Assembly (NCBI GenBank): GCA_028673005.1
Contig: CM054116.1
Location: 132,409,547-132,473,546 of the forward strand
DNA from: Tanypteryx hageni
Lineage: Eukaryota > Arthropoda > Insecta > Odonata > Petaluridae
Reading direction: 5' to 3'
Length of the DNA stretch: 64,000 nt
Shown one piece after another: positions 35,340-50,409 of this stretch (positions are counted from its first letter, which is position 1; the number at the start of each line of letters is the position of its first letter). The translations under genes were made by a program, and so were the position numbers. Below the pieces are notes generated by a model. It was not told the DNA's origin, searched no databases, and worked only from the letters and a program-made list of their open reading frames with translations.

Positions 35340-35640
35340 GGGCCGAGCTCCCAAGGATAGTTTTCGTTGCGAAAATTGAAGTCCCGGGTTTGATTCCGGG
35401 GACTATCCTTCCAATTTGATTTACATGGGAAATCTGAAACCCACCGAGCAGGGCAATTTTCTCTTGCACATTAAAATATCTTAGAATTGTAACATCGGAG
35501 CGGGATTTGTACCGTTCTCTGAGAGAAGGAATGGAAATTCTAATTTTTATCATAGAACGCTGCTTATCTATCGTATTTCTTCGAATTTCGCGTAAATACT
35601 GCCGTTTTTATCACTCATTACGAGAGTGTAGCCATATGAA
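35340..35640 (+). repeat. SINE-like B-box repeat, unit 2 copy
   Basis: This is the unit 2 paralogue of the repeat at 1,025-1,310, with the same GGTTTGATTCC box and only scattered substitutions. It lies upstream of gene copy 2. Confidence 0.5.
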
Positions 35641-36372
35641 CAACTATTGATGGACTCGGATTCGGTATAGTCTAATAAATACAGGTATTGTTTCTGTCGA
35701 ACGAAAATACGCGTGTTCAATTTAATAACCTGTTCGAATGTATTTGTCATATTTTATAACGCTCAATTATGAAATTTGAGAACACAAGGAGCAACATGTC
35801 TGCGGTGATTTTAAAGCTATTAGAGCCAATATAAGTAGGTATTAAATAAATGATTAAATGGAAAGCTCGCATCGTTAGTTCTGTTTGGGTCGTCTTATTA
35901 TTATGTTATGCAGAGGCATCCTTTTCCTTCCTGTTTGTTGTTGCCAACGAAAACAATCTTCGTGACAAATGAAGTAAACAAGATCTAATTGTAAGTAATA
36001 AGTTTTATTTTCTATATCGCGCATACTGAACATATTAATTGAAAGGAAATGGATTATTCAGGACGAAGAAGTGAACTAAAATACGTGTAGTTTCGTTACG
36101 TTTACCTACACTCAGCTTTTGTAAGTCAAAAGACATAAATAATTTACGACGAAGGAATGAGCGTGAGTGTAAAGATTAACGTACTTCATCTCAAGTGAGG
36201 TATGTATGAGTTAAATAATAATTTAATTTTCGATTGTTCTATCGCAAATTCTTTTTTTTTGCATCGCTTCTGATATGTCCTTTAGCAGTGCTTAGAATTT
36301 AAATTTATCTTGTTTTCTAAATTGATTGTATCAAACAATGGAGGCTTATTGCTTGTGTCGTCTCTGTTGGCC

Positions 36373-36386
36373 GTTACCGTGGAAAC
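36373..36386 (+). promoter_or_regulatory. X-box-like RFX site upstream of copy 2
   Basis: This is the same 14-mer as in copy 1, 57 bp before the ATG at 36444. It is unchanged although bases on both sides differ between copies. Confidence 0.45.
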
Positions 36387-36443
36387 CACCCGATTCAGAA
36401 CTAGTTCATTCTTGTTGAAATACTAAAGAAGACCGTACGGAAA

Positions 36444-39400
36444 ATGAGCGGGAAAGGTAATTAACTTGTTTTTCACCAATATTATTGAAAATCTAGCATA
36501 TTTCAGAACTCGAAACGTAGCCTAGCTCAGTTGATTGGTGGAATTTTAATTAAATGCATGGTTACTTCTCATTGCAATTAACGATCGCTATTCTAGCCCT
36601 AATTTCATCGGTACATTTTGATCCTCTCGTTATCATGCTAGCAAGGTGCTTTACTTTACGATTTGAAACTGGTTCCGATGGATTTTTAACTTACGTTCAA
36701 GTTTTTCCCTTCTCGATATCCAAATCAACTTCGATTTTTTCTTATTCGTTTCCTAGGATCATTTTGCTTATTTGACCTTAGCTGTGTCCGTCCGTCATTC
36801 GAAGCATTCGTCCTCGCTACAAAGACTAACTATTAATGCATACACAACCAGTAAATTACTCATATAATCCTATCTCCTACAACATCTTTCTTAGCTTGAA
36901 ACCATCAAAGTAGGTTTACGGGTTAATACAAAATATAGTTTTAAGAAATTCTTTTCCTTTTGACAATCTTTGAATAGTTCAAAATGTAAAAGAAAGAGCA
37001 AAGCCGTCGACATACGTTAAATCCGAAATTCTTTTCTCATTTGTGTCGGCAGATTCTTATGATGACTTTGCCAACAATGTCGCCCTAGGGCTAACAATTT
37101 TTTTATCCTGCCTGCTCCTGGCGTGCTGGATATGGGGGCTCATTAGGCGGTACTGCGTCGGGCGGCGAAGAAGATGGTCTGTTGAAGACGGCGTGCCCGA
37201 CGTGGTGCATGATACCGCCAATTTGCCTGTAAGTATAATACGCGTATACTTGCGATTACATTCTTCTCTTATCTTATAAACCCTTCTAGTAGGTTATTTT
37301 ATGCTGTTATTAACAAAAATGTTTCTGCTCTGATCCGCCTTCGGATCCCAAAGTATCATTTATGTATTTATTTATATATATTGAGAAACTTCGTCAACTT
37401 CACTTCATATCTACATAATTACGTCAACTCATCTTGTTGTTTTCTTTTTCAGAATGAAGAGACTCCACGAGGAATTCTCAAAAGACCTCAGGACCAGCAG
37501 CACGTGAGTGTTAATCACGATGTTCTGATTTTTCTGCATGTACGTATTTACTCTGATGCATGAGTGGTGATGGTGCCAGTCATAGATGAAAATCTTTTTT
37601 TCTTTCAAAGTATTTAATGTATTAAATTATAGCTCACATCCCAAAACTTGTTAAGATTGATAAGATTGTTAGCATGTCAGCTGATACTACCAATAGGTAC
37701 TAACATTGGTAGGGATTGCAATCCCGGAGGGATATTCTAATCCCGGGGTTACGAGATTGTGATATTTTCAATCCCGGGATCGAGGAAAAGTGGTGGGAAA
37801 TGAAAAACATACGATATTTTTAAACAACAATTTTGTATCATACGCAGACATGAAATCATCATATGCAGTTATTGAAGTAATGTCAAGTTTACACAAAATT
37901 TAAGTAACGTCAATGAAAATAACATTTTATCAGCAGGAAAAACTAAATTCAAACACGTATCTTTGGAGAAAATGTAAAGGAAATTTTAATAACTAAAGTA
38001 GCAATTGTTGCAGTATCTTAAATTAAACGGTACTATTAGATAAGGTTCTCCTCACTTAAAAGCTATTCACAAATTTCTGAAATATGCTCTTAAAAAACAA
38101 AGTGCATCTAATGTCGGGTCACTCATTCTTGATCTGTATTTATTGCACAGCATTCCTGCTGATGAAAAAGCCCTTTCTGATTTTACACTAGTAGGATGAA
38201 TAGCTAGCAACTGCTGGTAAAGAAACTGCAGCTTTTCTCATTTACGTCCACTTTCACGGAAATCCTTTAGCTCTGGTGCTATTGATAATGCTAGATCATT
38301 TGAATGATAGCATGAGGAATATTTCTGGTGAGTAACTAAACATTGGGCAATGACGGAATCGAGTTCTTTCTATAACTTCTCTGAATGTGATGCACCAGTC
38401 TCAAAACGTTCATATGCTGCCGTTCGCTTAGTGTGTAAGTCATCATTTATAAATCGGCTTCTTGATGCTAATGAAACTTGGTCTTCTTTCTTGTGCAGTG
38501 GTTCACATGTTTTACTAATATTACAATAACATGTACTCAGGTTTTCTGTAACAAACATTTTTATGTTCGCTAGTGATGGCACAGAAAATATATTATCACG
38601 AGCCTGTGACCCGTACTGAAGATACCTCAATACCCCTGATAACTTAGTTCGTCTCTTCATTATTTGATTTTTCAAGGCATTTTTTTTTTCATAATATGTC
38701 CTAACTCTGTATTCACATCATTCAGTTCCTTCATCATGAATTCCAACGCTGTCTCACGCTTCAAAAGATTTGCATCTCTTCTGCAAAGAGCTTCCATAGT
38801 AATTTTCACTGGCTGCAGTGTTGCGAAAATAGAAGAAGCAAGTTAATGTTCACTCTCACTAAATGATATATCGGAATTCATATCAATTCATAATGCAGGT
38901 TTTAAGGAATATAAAACGTTCGATCATTTCAGCTAAACTGTTCCAGCGAGTTCTTATATCCATAACAAGTGATTTTTCCTCACCCTATTGTTCGATTACA
39001 TATTTCTGAAGGAATCTCTCGTTTTTTGCGAGTGATTTTCTGAAGAGAAGAACAGTTTTCCTTATTTTTTGAATCAATAACTCAATGTTTGTTTCTGATA
39101 GTTTGTACGCACCTCCGCCTTCAAACGAATCATCTTCGTCTGTTTCATCACCCGAGGACAAGGATTCATCACTTGATTCATATCCTTCCGATTCCGCTGA
39201 TTCCATTTCTTCTTGATAATATTCATTCATCTTTAGGTTTGCCACACCCCAAAGGATATTTTTCCTTTTTTTTCGTTGTTCTTATTTTCCAAGAATGATG
39301 ACTTATTATAAACTCAGATAAAGAGCAGTATTACTCAGTGAATTCTAACGACTTATATATTTTATTATACATCAAATACAATTTAATTGTTAGTGCCACC

Positions 39401-42400
39401 TGATAGCAAAAATGTCAATCCCGAAATCCCGGGATTAGCGTCTACATAATCCCGAGATTTCGGGATAGAAATTTTGGACGGGATCCCGGGACTGCAATCC
39501 CTAAACATTGGAGGTGCAAAAAGTACAGGTTCGAAGAATCTTTTCCGGAAATTATCGGACAACTGTAGTAGAACATTTGTGGGGATCCGTTGCACGGAAC
39601 ACATTTACATTAAAACGGTCTGTGGAAGTTGGTATTGTAAAAATATTCAGATTTGTTCATATGGACACGGTACGAGTGGAGGCACTGAAATCATTTTGTG
39701 ATTTTAACCACAAATTTTGTCGCACAAGATTTCTGAGACTGATGCCTACTCTTGAAAGAATAAATAATAATAATGGTTCAACAGCTTATTTTTTATCAGT
39801 TGAAAATGCAGACGTTATTCTTCCGAAATTTGCCGAAGATCCTAAGTCAGAACTTTGGTTCTAGTTCTTTCACAATGTTGGTTCCATTTCCAAAATGGAG
39901 GGGAATCCGCGTGTGAATTTTTGCGCATGTATAAGAATTTGTAAGAGAAAGAAATCTAAGTAATTTCCGCCCAAAGTGAAAGAATTGGAGAGGAAAAGTG
40001 CTAACGATGGTACAGCCTTCCCTCGTTTGACGAACTTAATTCGTTCTACGAAAACTGTTCGTCAGGCGAGAACTCGTAAAACAACGATTATTTTCCCATT
40101 ACATCCTATGTAAAAATTTTAATTGGTTCCGAAGGCCAAAATAAAAAACTATCCCACAGTTCACTTATAAACAACACCGAATGTTGGCAAATTGAGAAAA
40201 AACATCATTAATGTATTTAAATGACATTCTTAGTCATATGATGTCTTACTCTATATATTAGCGGTATTATGCAATGATATCTAAGCCTATGTTAGCCTAA
40301 GATAGGTTTAATTCTTCGACCGCTCGCCTTTCTCCAATCTTTGAATAATATGCATTTACTTCCAGGGCTACACATAAAGCCCTTCTCTCTTTTTTCACTT
40401 TACCACTTTCAATAACTGAAAGGCCGGCACGGCCATGATTCACAAAAATATATCTTGATTTAAAAGATAAAAATGCACACCACTCAGCGAACCGTATTTC
40501 ACAAAGAACGGCAACGAGCGTACTGAGACTGAGATGATAATTCTAATTCGGAACAGCGCATTTATTCGATATTTGAGAAAAAGGACGAACTCTTATAAGC
40601 GAAAATTTGTCGTTCGCAAATCGAATAAAAATAGGCATGAAATTGCTCAGTTCGTGTAAGCAAGAACTCGTAAAACGGTAGTTCGTAAAACAAGGGAAGG
40701 CTGCATTCATTGCATCCATCCATCAAGATGATCTAATCCAATTAAGTAAAGGACGCAAATTGGATGCACTCGAACAGCTAGAGATACTTATTTGTAAACA
40801 CTCGCCCCTCTTAAATGAATACCTTTTCCACAATCATTCTACTCTATTTAGCTTACTTAATGTTGGCTCCCCTGGTGTTCTTCGTAAGAGCAGGCAAATG
40901 CTGGCACCGGGTTTCCCTCCTCCCTTCCCCGGCTATTCATTACACTACCCCTGAGATACCCACAGTGCGTAGGGCAGAGGCGAATCAGCTGGGCATTCAA
41001 ATTCAAATCACCTGATGATGCTACTACGATCGTAGTGAAACCGGTCGTGTTTAAAATAAAATTTGTGGAAACTACAAAGTCATTTTTTCATTATTACATA
41101 TTGGAAATTATGTGACTCAGCAATTGGGCAAAAGAAATATTTTATGTAACTGTAAAATAATTGTATTTTTCTGAGATTTTAATAAGCTTTGTTACTTTTT
41201 GTTTCATTAAATTGTAAATTATTTGGGGAAACTTAAAAAACTTCGTTTCATGACTACGTATTGGTTTTAAGTCATCCTGATGTTTTGCTCTTCAGGCTGG
41301 AGAGCAGGCGCATGACCCCTCCTCTCCTCACGTCAGAGGTAGTCAACCGCCGGAAAAACACGTGAGTGTTATTTATGAAACACTGCTTCCATGTACCTAA
41401 TACTATTATACATTTATATTACAAAGTCGTGTCCCTTCTTAATACCCTATTTATATGGTTAATCTATATATGCCTGTGTAATAATAAAACAATGAAGACA
41501 TAATTATATAGTCAACAACAAAACATTAGTTCTCCTATCACAAGATTGAAAATATAAATAAAAATTATCTGTTGAATTTCATTTATGTTCTTTGTAATGC
41601 TTAGATGCTTCTACCAGTTTCCTTAGTAGACCATTTTTTCCCCAGGTGAGATTTTGCGACGAGGTGACCGCGTCGAATGGCAATGGACACTCTGAATTGG
41701 TAAATTTTCATTCAAGTATCTTATTGCGCCGCCCCAGCTCGCTGCTCGAAACAATCCCGTAATGACGTTTGGCGGACGTTCTGCCTGCTAACATTCTTGC
41801 AGCTTCACAGAGCGATATAACATTAGCAAAGTATTTCAATCAAGTTCGATAAATCAAAATTCATTCTTTACCTTTTTGCGAAAAAATCTTTTTAGGATTA
41901 ATTTTTAATTATTTTATTACGATGGTGGCCTGAGTCGCGCGCGGACATTTTGAAAGCATGGGAAAATTTTGCCCGTTTAAAAAATAAAATACCATTTGCG
42001 AATAGGTTTAGTAAATGTTTGCCAGTAAATATGTAATACTTCTCATAACCAGCGACTTCAGCGAGGGCCAAAACGAGTATAGTGGAGCGAGGGGTTGTCG
42101 CGTGTAGCCCATGGAGCGGATGTAAACGGCTTGTGCGCCATCGGCGCCAAAGTTGGAGAATCTAGTAAAACTTAAAAAACGTGTTAAAATTTGCACCGGC
42201 GCCGATATTACAATTCTAAGATATTTTGATAAGCTAGAGAAAACTGCCCTGAACCACGGTTTTCGGATTTCCCATGTGAATCAAATGGGAAGGATAATAG
42301 TTCTTGGAATCGAACCCGAGACGTTAAATATTCGAAACAAAAACTAACCTCGGGAGCTCGGCAGTAGCGGGAGACTTCCACAAAGTGACATGAAAAGCGG

Positions 42401-45400
42401 TCGATTGGTGCAAAAGTTCATAGATAGGGGTTCGAGAGACGGTCCGGCGTCGGCGGCCGAGGAAGGAGAGACAAGGATGAAGAAGAAGACCTCTCGTTGG
42501 TGCCGGATGAGCCGGAGGAAAGCGAAAATTCGACAAGTGCGTGGAGTTATACACGTTGTACCGCGACATGGACGGGGGGCGCGGCGGGGGGGAGAGTGGG
42601 GCCGTCAGGGGCGGGTAGGGTCGTCGTCGTAGGGGGAGGGAAGGGATGGAGATCGGGGACGGATTTCGGGGCTTCTTGGGCCTCTGAAAACTCGTGGGGC
42701 AATTCCTGGGGGATAGATTTCGTGGGGCGGGTACGTTCGGGAGGGCCGCTGAGCGCACTACACGTATAAATTAATTCAATTATTTTTGTTGTGACACCTC
42801 CAAACAAGTATATTTTTTAAAACTGCGAACTTACAAAAAAGAATTTGCATCATAAAATCTATTAATTTCAAATAACAAAATTTCAATAAATACAATTTTT
42901 CATTCCAGAATACTTCATATTATAGACCACTTAGCATACACTTTACATTAGTTTAACTAATTTTATGATGCCTGTTACATAGCTTTTAATTTTACAAAAA
43001 AGGAAATTAACCATTTTAATTCTAGAACATGTATTTATTACATATAAAAAGCTTAGGGTAGTGGTTCCCAAACTGTGTGCCACAATAGATTTTTAGGGGT
43101 GCCGCAAAAAACTTTGTTTAGTACATAAATGAATCAAGGATTTTCATGTGTTGGTGAGTAATTGGGCTTTGAATTTTTTTCTAATACATTGATTAAGTGG
43201 TAGAAACAATGAATGGATGTGTCCAAAGACTAACACCCATATCTAAAAATATAAAAAGCTTGTTACAAGGCTGGGGAGACGCGAAAACCTCTTTACCTTC
43301 GAAGGTATGCCGCAACTTAAAAACGTTTGGGAACCACTGATTTAGGGTGTCGAGGAACATAGCACTTTTTACAAATAAATATTGTCCTCTTGGAACAACG
43401 TTTACAATGGCGAAAGCGTGTTGATCCCTTGGCAATTATTTGATCTCTGACATCGCGTTTTACTGTTTCCAGTCCAATCGAAATAGATGCGCGTGGACCT
43501 CTCCCCGCGGTCTCTGAGCCATAACGTCGCAAATGGAACTAAACACATTCCCTACGAAAATCTAACAATGGAATAATGTTATTCAATTATTTTCTATAAA
43601 CAAGCCACCCTTCTTGGCAGGAAACATAGACTGCTCACCCAATAAAAGAACACCACAACTATTTGCTTCTATTAGTTGATCTGTACTGCGAAACAAATTT
43701 ATCATTCACATCAACCCCACCCTTCTTTAAATAATACTGCGTAAGTAGTGAAAGGTATAGGTACGGTTGTATTCAATTTCTTGGATACTGAATAGCGTTT
43801 AACATTTTTAAGAAAGAAAACAAAGTTTGAAAACAAAAAAATTTGGCAAAATATGTGATAATACCTAAAAGGGACATTTATCTGCCCAGTTGCAACATTT
43901 GTTGCCACCTTAGTTAGTTGTCCAATTACGGTGGTGAAAAAAAATATTTCTAGATCCTTATTTTTTCATGTTAACTCTTACACAATGTAGAATTTACAAA
44001 TAGATGGAGAGAGATTATAATAAAACTTTTACAGAAATTATATTCTACTTAGGGTAGAAAGATGACAAGAGGCCAATAGAAATGGACGAACATAAAGAAA
44101 CATTTGAAATTTTTGTTTAAAGGGTATGGAAACAAAAATAATGCGGGCTTTATATATTTATTATAGAATAAATTGAGATTTTAAAAATGTATAACTACAT
44201 TTTCAGGTCGCTCTAATGTTAAGAAGAATAATTATAAATTGCTTGGTAGCAAATGTTGCCTCTGGACAGATATGGGTTAAAACATCTAAAACACCCCCAA
44301 CTAAATTGGCTACGTTAATAATCTTAATAAAAATTGCGGAAAAATAAAAGGATGGGCCTATTATTAGAAGAACCGTTTTTTTCACAGTGATAGTCGCAAA
44401 ACGTGAAACGACGGCGAGACTAATGGGGGATGGGGTGGATGATCGCCCCCGTCATCCCCCGTGGATCCGCCAATAACTGCTGCTCTTCTTATGTTACGCG
44501 TTATTCATTATTTGAAAAAGTGTCTCTTCTCGTGAGAAAGGGTGCCGACGTCTGTCCTAGGCGGCCGCCTAGATCGCCTGGCCCTATATTCGCCACTGCC
44601 CGTCAGCATTATTATATCCGGCTAAAGCACTTCTAATACGGTTTTTTATATCTGCTATTTCATTCAATCATTATCTATAATATACTGCCGTGGTTTCGCC
44701 ATGCCGTCTGCCCCTCTGTCTGTCTGTCGGTCTGTTTGTTCGCTGTTCTAGAGCCCAGACGCGTGCATAAAATCGAATCATATCTCGTATTTGGGCAATA
44801 TATCATCTTTTTCAGACCCCTTTTTCAGAAAAGTGACATTGCACAAAAATAAAGGGTAGTTTATTCTTCACGATATTTAGAACATTTTATTTACTCAGAA
44901 ATGGCTGTAGGGAATTTTATTAAAATCTATCCAATTGTAGATCCTGATGTCGCCAATAATACTGCTTAAGCCATATGACTCTTACAATCACTATATGGCT
45001 TCCAGTGACATTACAATCTACGCTAAGCGACCTTACGTAAGCCCTATGACGTCACGCCTTCGCCGAGATCCACTCTAAATCTTACTACAGCATTACGGTT
45101 AAACTAAATCGAATGATATCTGACATTATTTGATGATATAATTCATAAAAGACATTCTGAAGACATGAACGATATTTCGCAACAATTAAGGGTACTTTAT
45201 TTTCGATATTTTGAAACAAAATCTTACTATAGCCTTATGGTTAAACTAAATCGAATTGTATATCATATTACTGGATAATGTCGTTCATAAAAGACATTCT
45301 GAAGAGATGAACTATATTGCGCAACAAATAAGTGTACTTTTTGTAGGATATTTTCAAACAAATCGTTTTACTCAAAAATGGCTACAAGGATTTCGATTAC

Positions 45401-45992
45401 ATCCACCTAATCGTACAGCCTTGTGTCACAAATAATAACTACTAACGCAGCCATATATCCCAAAAAATACTAAATATCGAACTGTGGCATTAAAATATAC
45501 GCTAAACCATTCTTAACATTGATTTACGAGCGTTTTTCTATTATATGCGTACACAGTGGACCAAACGTATATGCGTATATGAGAAAGTTTGTGCAATGTA
45601 TATTGCGTCGTTTTTTTATGAGTTGGCACGAAGGCCTTAAAAGAAAAATCTTCGATGAACTTTACAAGAAGCTGAATTTTTAAGATTTATAATTTAATAA
45701 ACGATCTTTTATATCGAGGGAGATACTCATTTATTTTCTCTCTCTCTCTGCCTTTCCTGTTCAGGTGGAGGTCCTGAGCGTTTCTCCGGCGGTAGGCGAA
45801 ATTGATGCGGGGGAGGAAGGGGGCGGAGGGGGAGTGGGGGTGGCGGCCATAAACGCCGCCAACTCGAGCGCCGCGGCGAAGGGCGACGAGGGGGAAGGGG
45901 AGGGCGTGGAGGTTACGCAGCCTCCCGCACCGGCGTCCAGCGTTGCCAACTTATTGGAATATCTACTTGATCTGGTAGATCTGATAGAATGA
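36444..45992 (+). CDS. Small single-pass membrane protein with SILK and RVxF-type motifs, copy 2 (intact)
   Basis: Six exons were assembled from splice sites: 36444-36456, 37053-37228, 37453-37503, 41296-41361, 41646-41699 and 45765-45992. Every intron has a GT donor and AG acceptor; intron 1 is phase 1 and the others phase 0. The product is about 195 aa. Residues 1-13 are a short acidic N-terminus. Residues 14-35 are one hydrophobic helix. RRYCVGRRRRW follows, so by the positive-inside rule the C-terminus should be cytosolic. GILK is at 70-73 and fits the SILK motif [GS]IL[RK]. KHVRF is at 101-105 and fits the RVxF motif; it is formed across the exon 4/5 junction. The last 75 residues are acidic and Gly/Ala-rich, ending in a Leu-rich LLEYLLDL segment. 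Known biology: SILK followed by RVxF is the docking pair of several PP1 regulators such as inhibitor-2. PP1 binding here is inferred. I do not recognise the family. Confidence 0.75.
36554..36775 (-). pseudogene. RTE-type LINE fragment in intron 1, unit 2
   Basis: This is the unit 2 paralogue of the antisense RTE fragment at 2,246-2,467, in the same place and orientation relative to exon 1. It is non-functional. Confidence 0.6.
37710..39503 (-). mobile_element. hAT transposon relic in intron 3, unit 2
   Basis: This is the orthologous insertion to 3408-5219, flanked by AACATTGG at 37702-37709 and 39504-39511. Its left terminus keeps TAGGGATTGCAATCCCGG, which is closer to a perfect terminal repeat than in unit 1. 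Minus-strand coding pieces at about 38370-38675 and 38985-39245 show the same domains with further stops. Confidence 0.8.
39508..40010 (+). pseudogene. Unrecognised coding relic, unit 2
   Basis: Unit 2 keeps a longer open stretch (39508-39864, about 118 codons) than unit 1, followed by a stop and then the NFCACIRICKRKK and ELERKSANDGT pieces. The sequence is the same as 5224-5735 with fewer interruptions, so this is the better copy for a profile search. Confidence 0.4.
40013..40703. mobile_element. pogo-like non-autonomous element, unit 2
   Basis: It is about 690 bp, starts TA-CAGCCTTCCCTCG and ends with the complement GGGAAGGCTG. No transposase frame is visible. It corresponds to 5738-5861 in unit 1. 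Confidence 0.7.
41012..41050 (+). ncRNA. Hammerhead-ribozyme-like motif, unit 2
   Basis: This has the same arrangement as unit 1, but the internal hairpin is a perfect 14-bp inverted repeat, ACTACGATCGTAGT. It is followed directly by GAAACCGGTCGTG. Confidence 0.35.
42157..42350 (-). repeat. SINE-like B-box repeat in intron 5, unit 2
   Basis: This is the unit 2 paralogue of 7,206-7,400, with the B box intact on the minus strand. It is again followed by the GC-rich repeat. Confidence 0.5.
42420..42755. repeat. GC-rich dispersed repeat, unit 2
   Basis: This matches 7,480-7,890 but is cut short. About 600 bp present in unit 1 (to about 8,390) is missing here. Confidence 0.6.
43059..43339. mobile_element. 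hAT-type MITE, unit 2
   Basis: This is the paralogue of 8698-8979, with the same termini and near-identical flanks, so the insertion predates the duplication. Confidence 0.7.
43887..44264. mobile_element. TIR element of about 380 bp, unit 2
   Basis: This is the paralogue of 9526-9908 with the same inverted ends. Confidence 0.5.
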
Positions 45993-46313
45993 GCCTACCA
46001 TCTGGTGAGCGAATATTTGATCTAATGGTATATTAGAATTTCTTGCGATATCAATGAAAATTTGATAGATTTTCTAGTAGTTTTCAAAAGTTGCCCTTTA
46101 TCTACGCACCATAAAAAATTATATACAGATTTTCGTATATTTTTAAGCAATACAACTTTAATATCAAATAACCTGTAGTCAGGCCCCCAGTGAGACTCAG
46201 AGAGGTCCGAGCTACATCCAGATTTTGAGGCCCCTCGCCGTAGTAAAAATAAAAATTTTAGGCATTATGTAGCCCACTTTGGTGGTCGGGGTTCGCTGAA
46301 AGGTTACAGCGGA

Positions 46314-46757
46314 TTACACTGGGGGTAGGAGCGTCAAGCTTGCACTATGTAGCACTCTTTCATAAAATCTTCTGACCTCCTAAAGAAAAGATATGATCCG
46401 AAAATTATGTTGGTGACAGTGCTTTCCACCCAGGCAAGAATGCAGAGCACATTGAAATGGCTTACTAGTGAAATTCTTTTAAAAAGTTAGTGCGTTAAGT
46501 AAGAGGAGAGAGGGGGATCCGATTGAGGGATTATATCGTTTAGCCAAAACTGGGGAAGTTGTGTCACATAATTCTTTCCATGTCCTGCAAAGAATATAAC
46601 ATTTGTTTTTGGCGTGTCCTTTTCCACATCCATTATTGATATCTCGATGGATAAAAAGATGAATAAATACAATTACCTATAAGGTAATAAAATATTTCAA
46701 TAATTTTTATTTATGAAATGCTTTTCTAGCTTTTGTTTATGCAAATTTATCAATAGT
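46314..46757. other. Segment of about 440 bp present in unit 2 but not unit 1
   Basis: Unit 1 runs GGTTACAGAGGATCG directly into ATTAAAAATC (about 11,935), while unit 2 has about 440 extra bases here. No terminal repeats or coding sequence are clear, so insertion and loss cannot be told apart. Confidence 0.5.
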
Positions 46758-47519
46758 CTATTAAAAATCAAATTGTAAGTAACGTTCGATGTCACTTCAT
46801 CTTTTCTGAAAGGAAGAAGAACAAGGGCCTCTCTTTTCGACAATGCCCCCAGATAGTGCCTGTGCATAAATCCATTTCTGAACAACTGCCAAAATTTGAG
46901 GCCCCCTTAAGCTTGAGGCTTGAGGCCAAATGCCCTCCCCCCCCTCACCTTTTCATAGGGCCTGCCTATAGTTATTTTGCACCAGATAACCTTCCACGAC
47001 CGATATAGCTTATGTAACGGTGGCCATAAGAAATTTAGTTTAAATCACATCGGTGTTTTTTATAACATTCCATTCTATATAAATAACAAATTAAGGTAAT
47101 TAACAAATTGTTATAATATCAATTGAGAAATTTTTGTATTACATACATTACTCATGGCTAAATAGCTAAGTGAAGCTCTATTCTACTTACGCATATACAT
47201 ACTTAAGATAAATATCAGTAATGTAATTTTTGTATTATTGTATTATGCTGTATCACAATGACGGTGTGTAATTACTCCGCTAACATTCATCCATAGATGG
47301 CTAAACCTCAATACATACAGAAACGGAGACTTGTTTGGTAAAACGATCCACAGATCAATTTATGGCCTGCATAGAACCTGAACAACCTGCATATGAAGAT
47401 ATAGATTTCATTTTATAATTATGTCATGATAATAAGACATTAATTTTTATAATCTAAATTAACTATTATGAAACAATGTCATATTTTTAGATTTTAAAGA
47501 TTTCAGAATATTCATTTAG

Positions 47520-47880
47520 TATTATAGGTAATAATAATAATAATTTTATTAACTCTGTAGATCTCAAATAGGCATGGAGCAGGTACATAACAGCCATAGT
47601 ACATCGCTACAGAATAAAAACAGTTGATGAACTTAGAAATTCTTCAACACAATAAAAATTATTATTTAACATTAAATATTTGAATCGATTTCTAATGATA
47701 GGAATACTTGAAGAACATTAAACATTACAAGGTAACTTGTTATAAGCCACTGAGGCGGCATTGTTGATTGCCTATAATCCTTGATATGAACATCATCTTC
47801 GTGTCGTGTATTATAATTGTAAATCTTCTGATTAGATTGGAACAGTGCAGAGTTTTTTTACAAAGATAGAACAATTTAAT
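47520..47880 (-). repeat. Probable LINE 3' tail
   Basis: On the minus strand, GCCTATTTGAGATCTACAG is followed by an AATAAA-like segment and then ATT repeats at 47,530-47,545. This is the usual look of a Jockey/CR1-like 3' end. No coding part remains. Confidence 0.35.
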
Positions 47881-47893
47881 AAATACATACAAT

Positions 47894-47898
<5 letters not shown>

Positions 47899-47941
<43 letters not shown>
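47899..47941. repeat. (TA)n microsatellite
   Basis: An uninterrupted TA run of about 42 bp that abuts the truncated 5' end of the RTE-like element. Confidence 0.95.

Positions 47942-50409
<2,468 letters not shown>

Larger units (their letters stand above)
35012..47175 (+). repeat. Segmental duplication unit 2
   Basis: This direct copy of unit 1 carries the only gene copy with all six exons open. Differences from unit 1 include a longer pogo-like element near 40.0-40.7 kb, loss of about 600 bp near 42.75 kb (unit 1 positions about 7,770-8,390), and about 440 extra bases at 46,314-46,757. Its left edge abuts a dispersed repeat (34,480-35,010) that also occurs near 18.1-18.6 kb. Confidence 0.9.
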
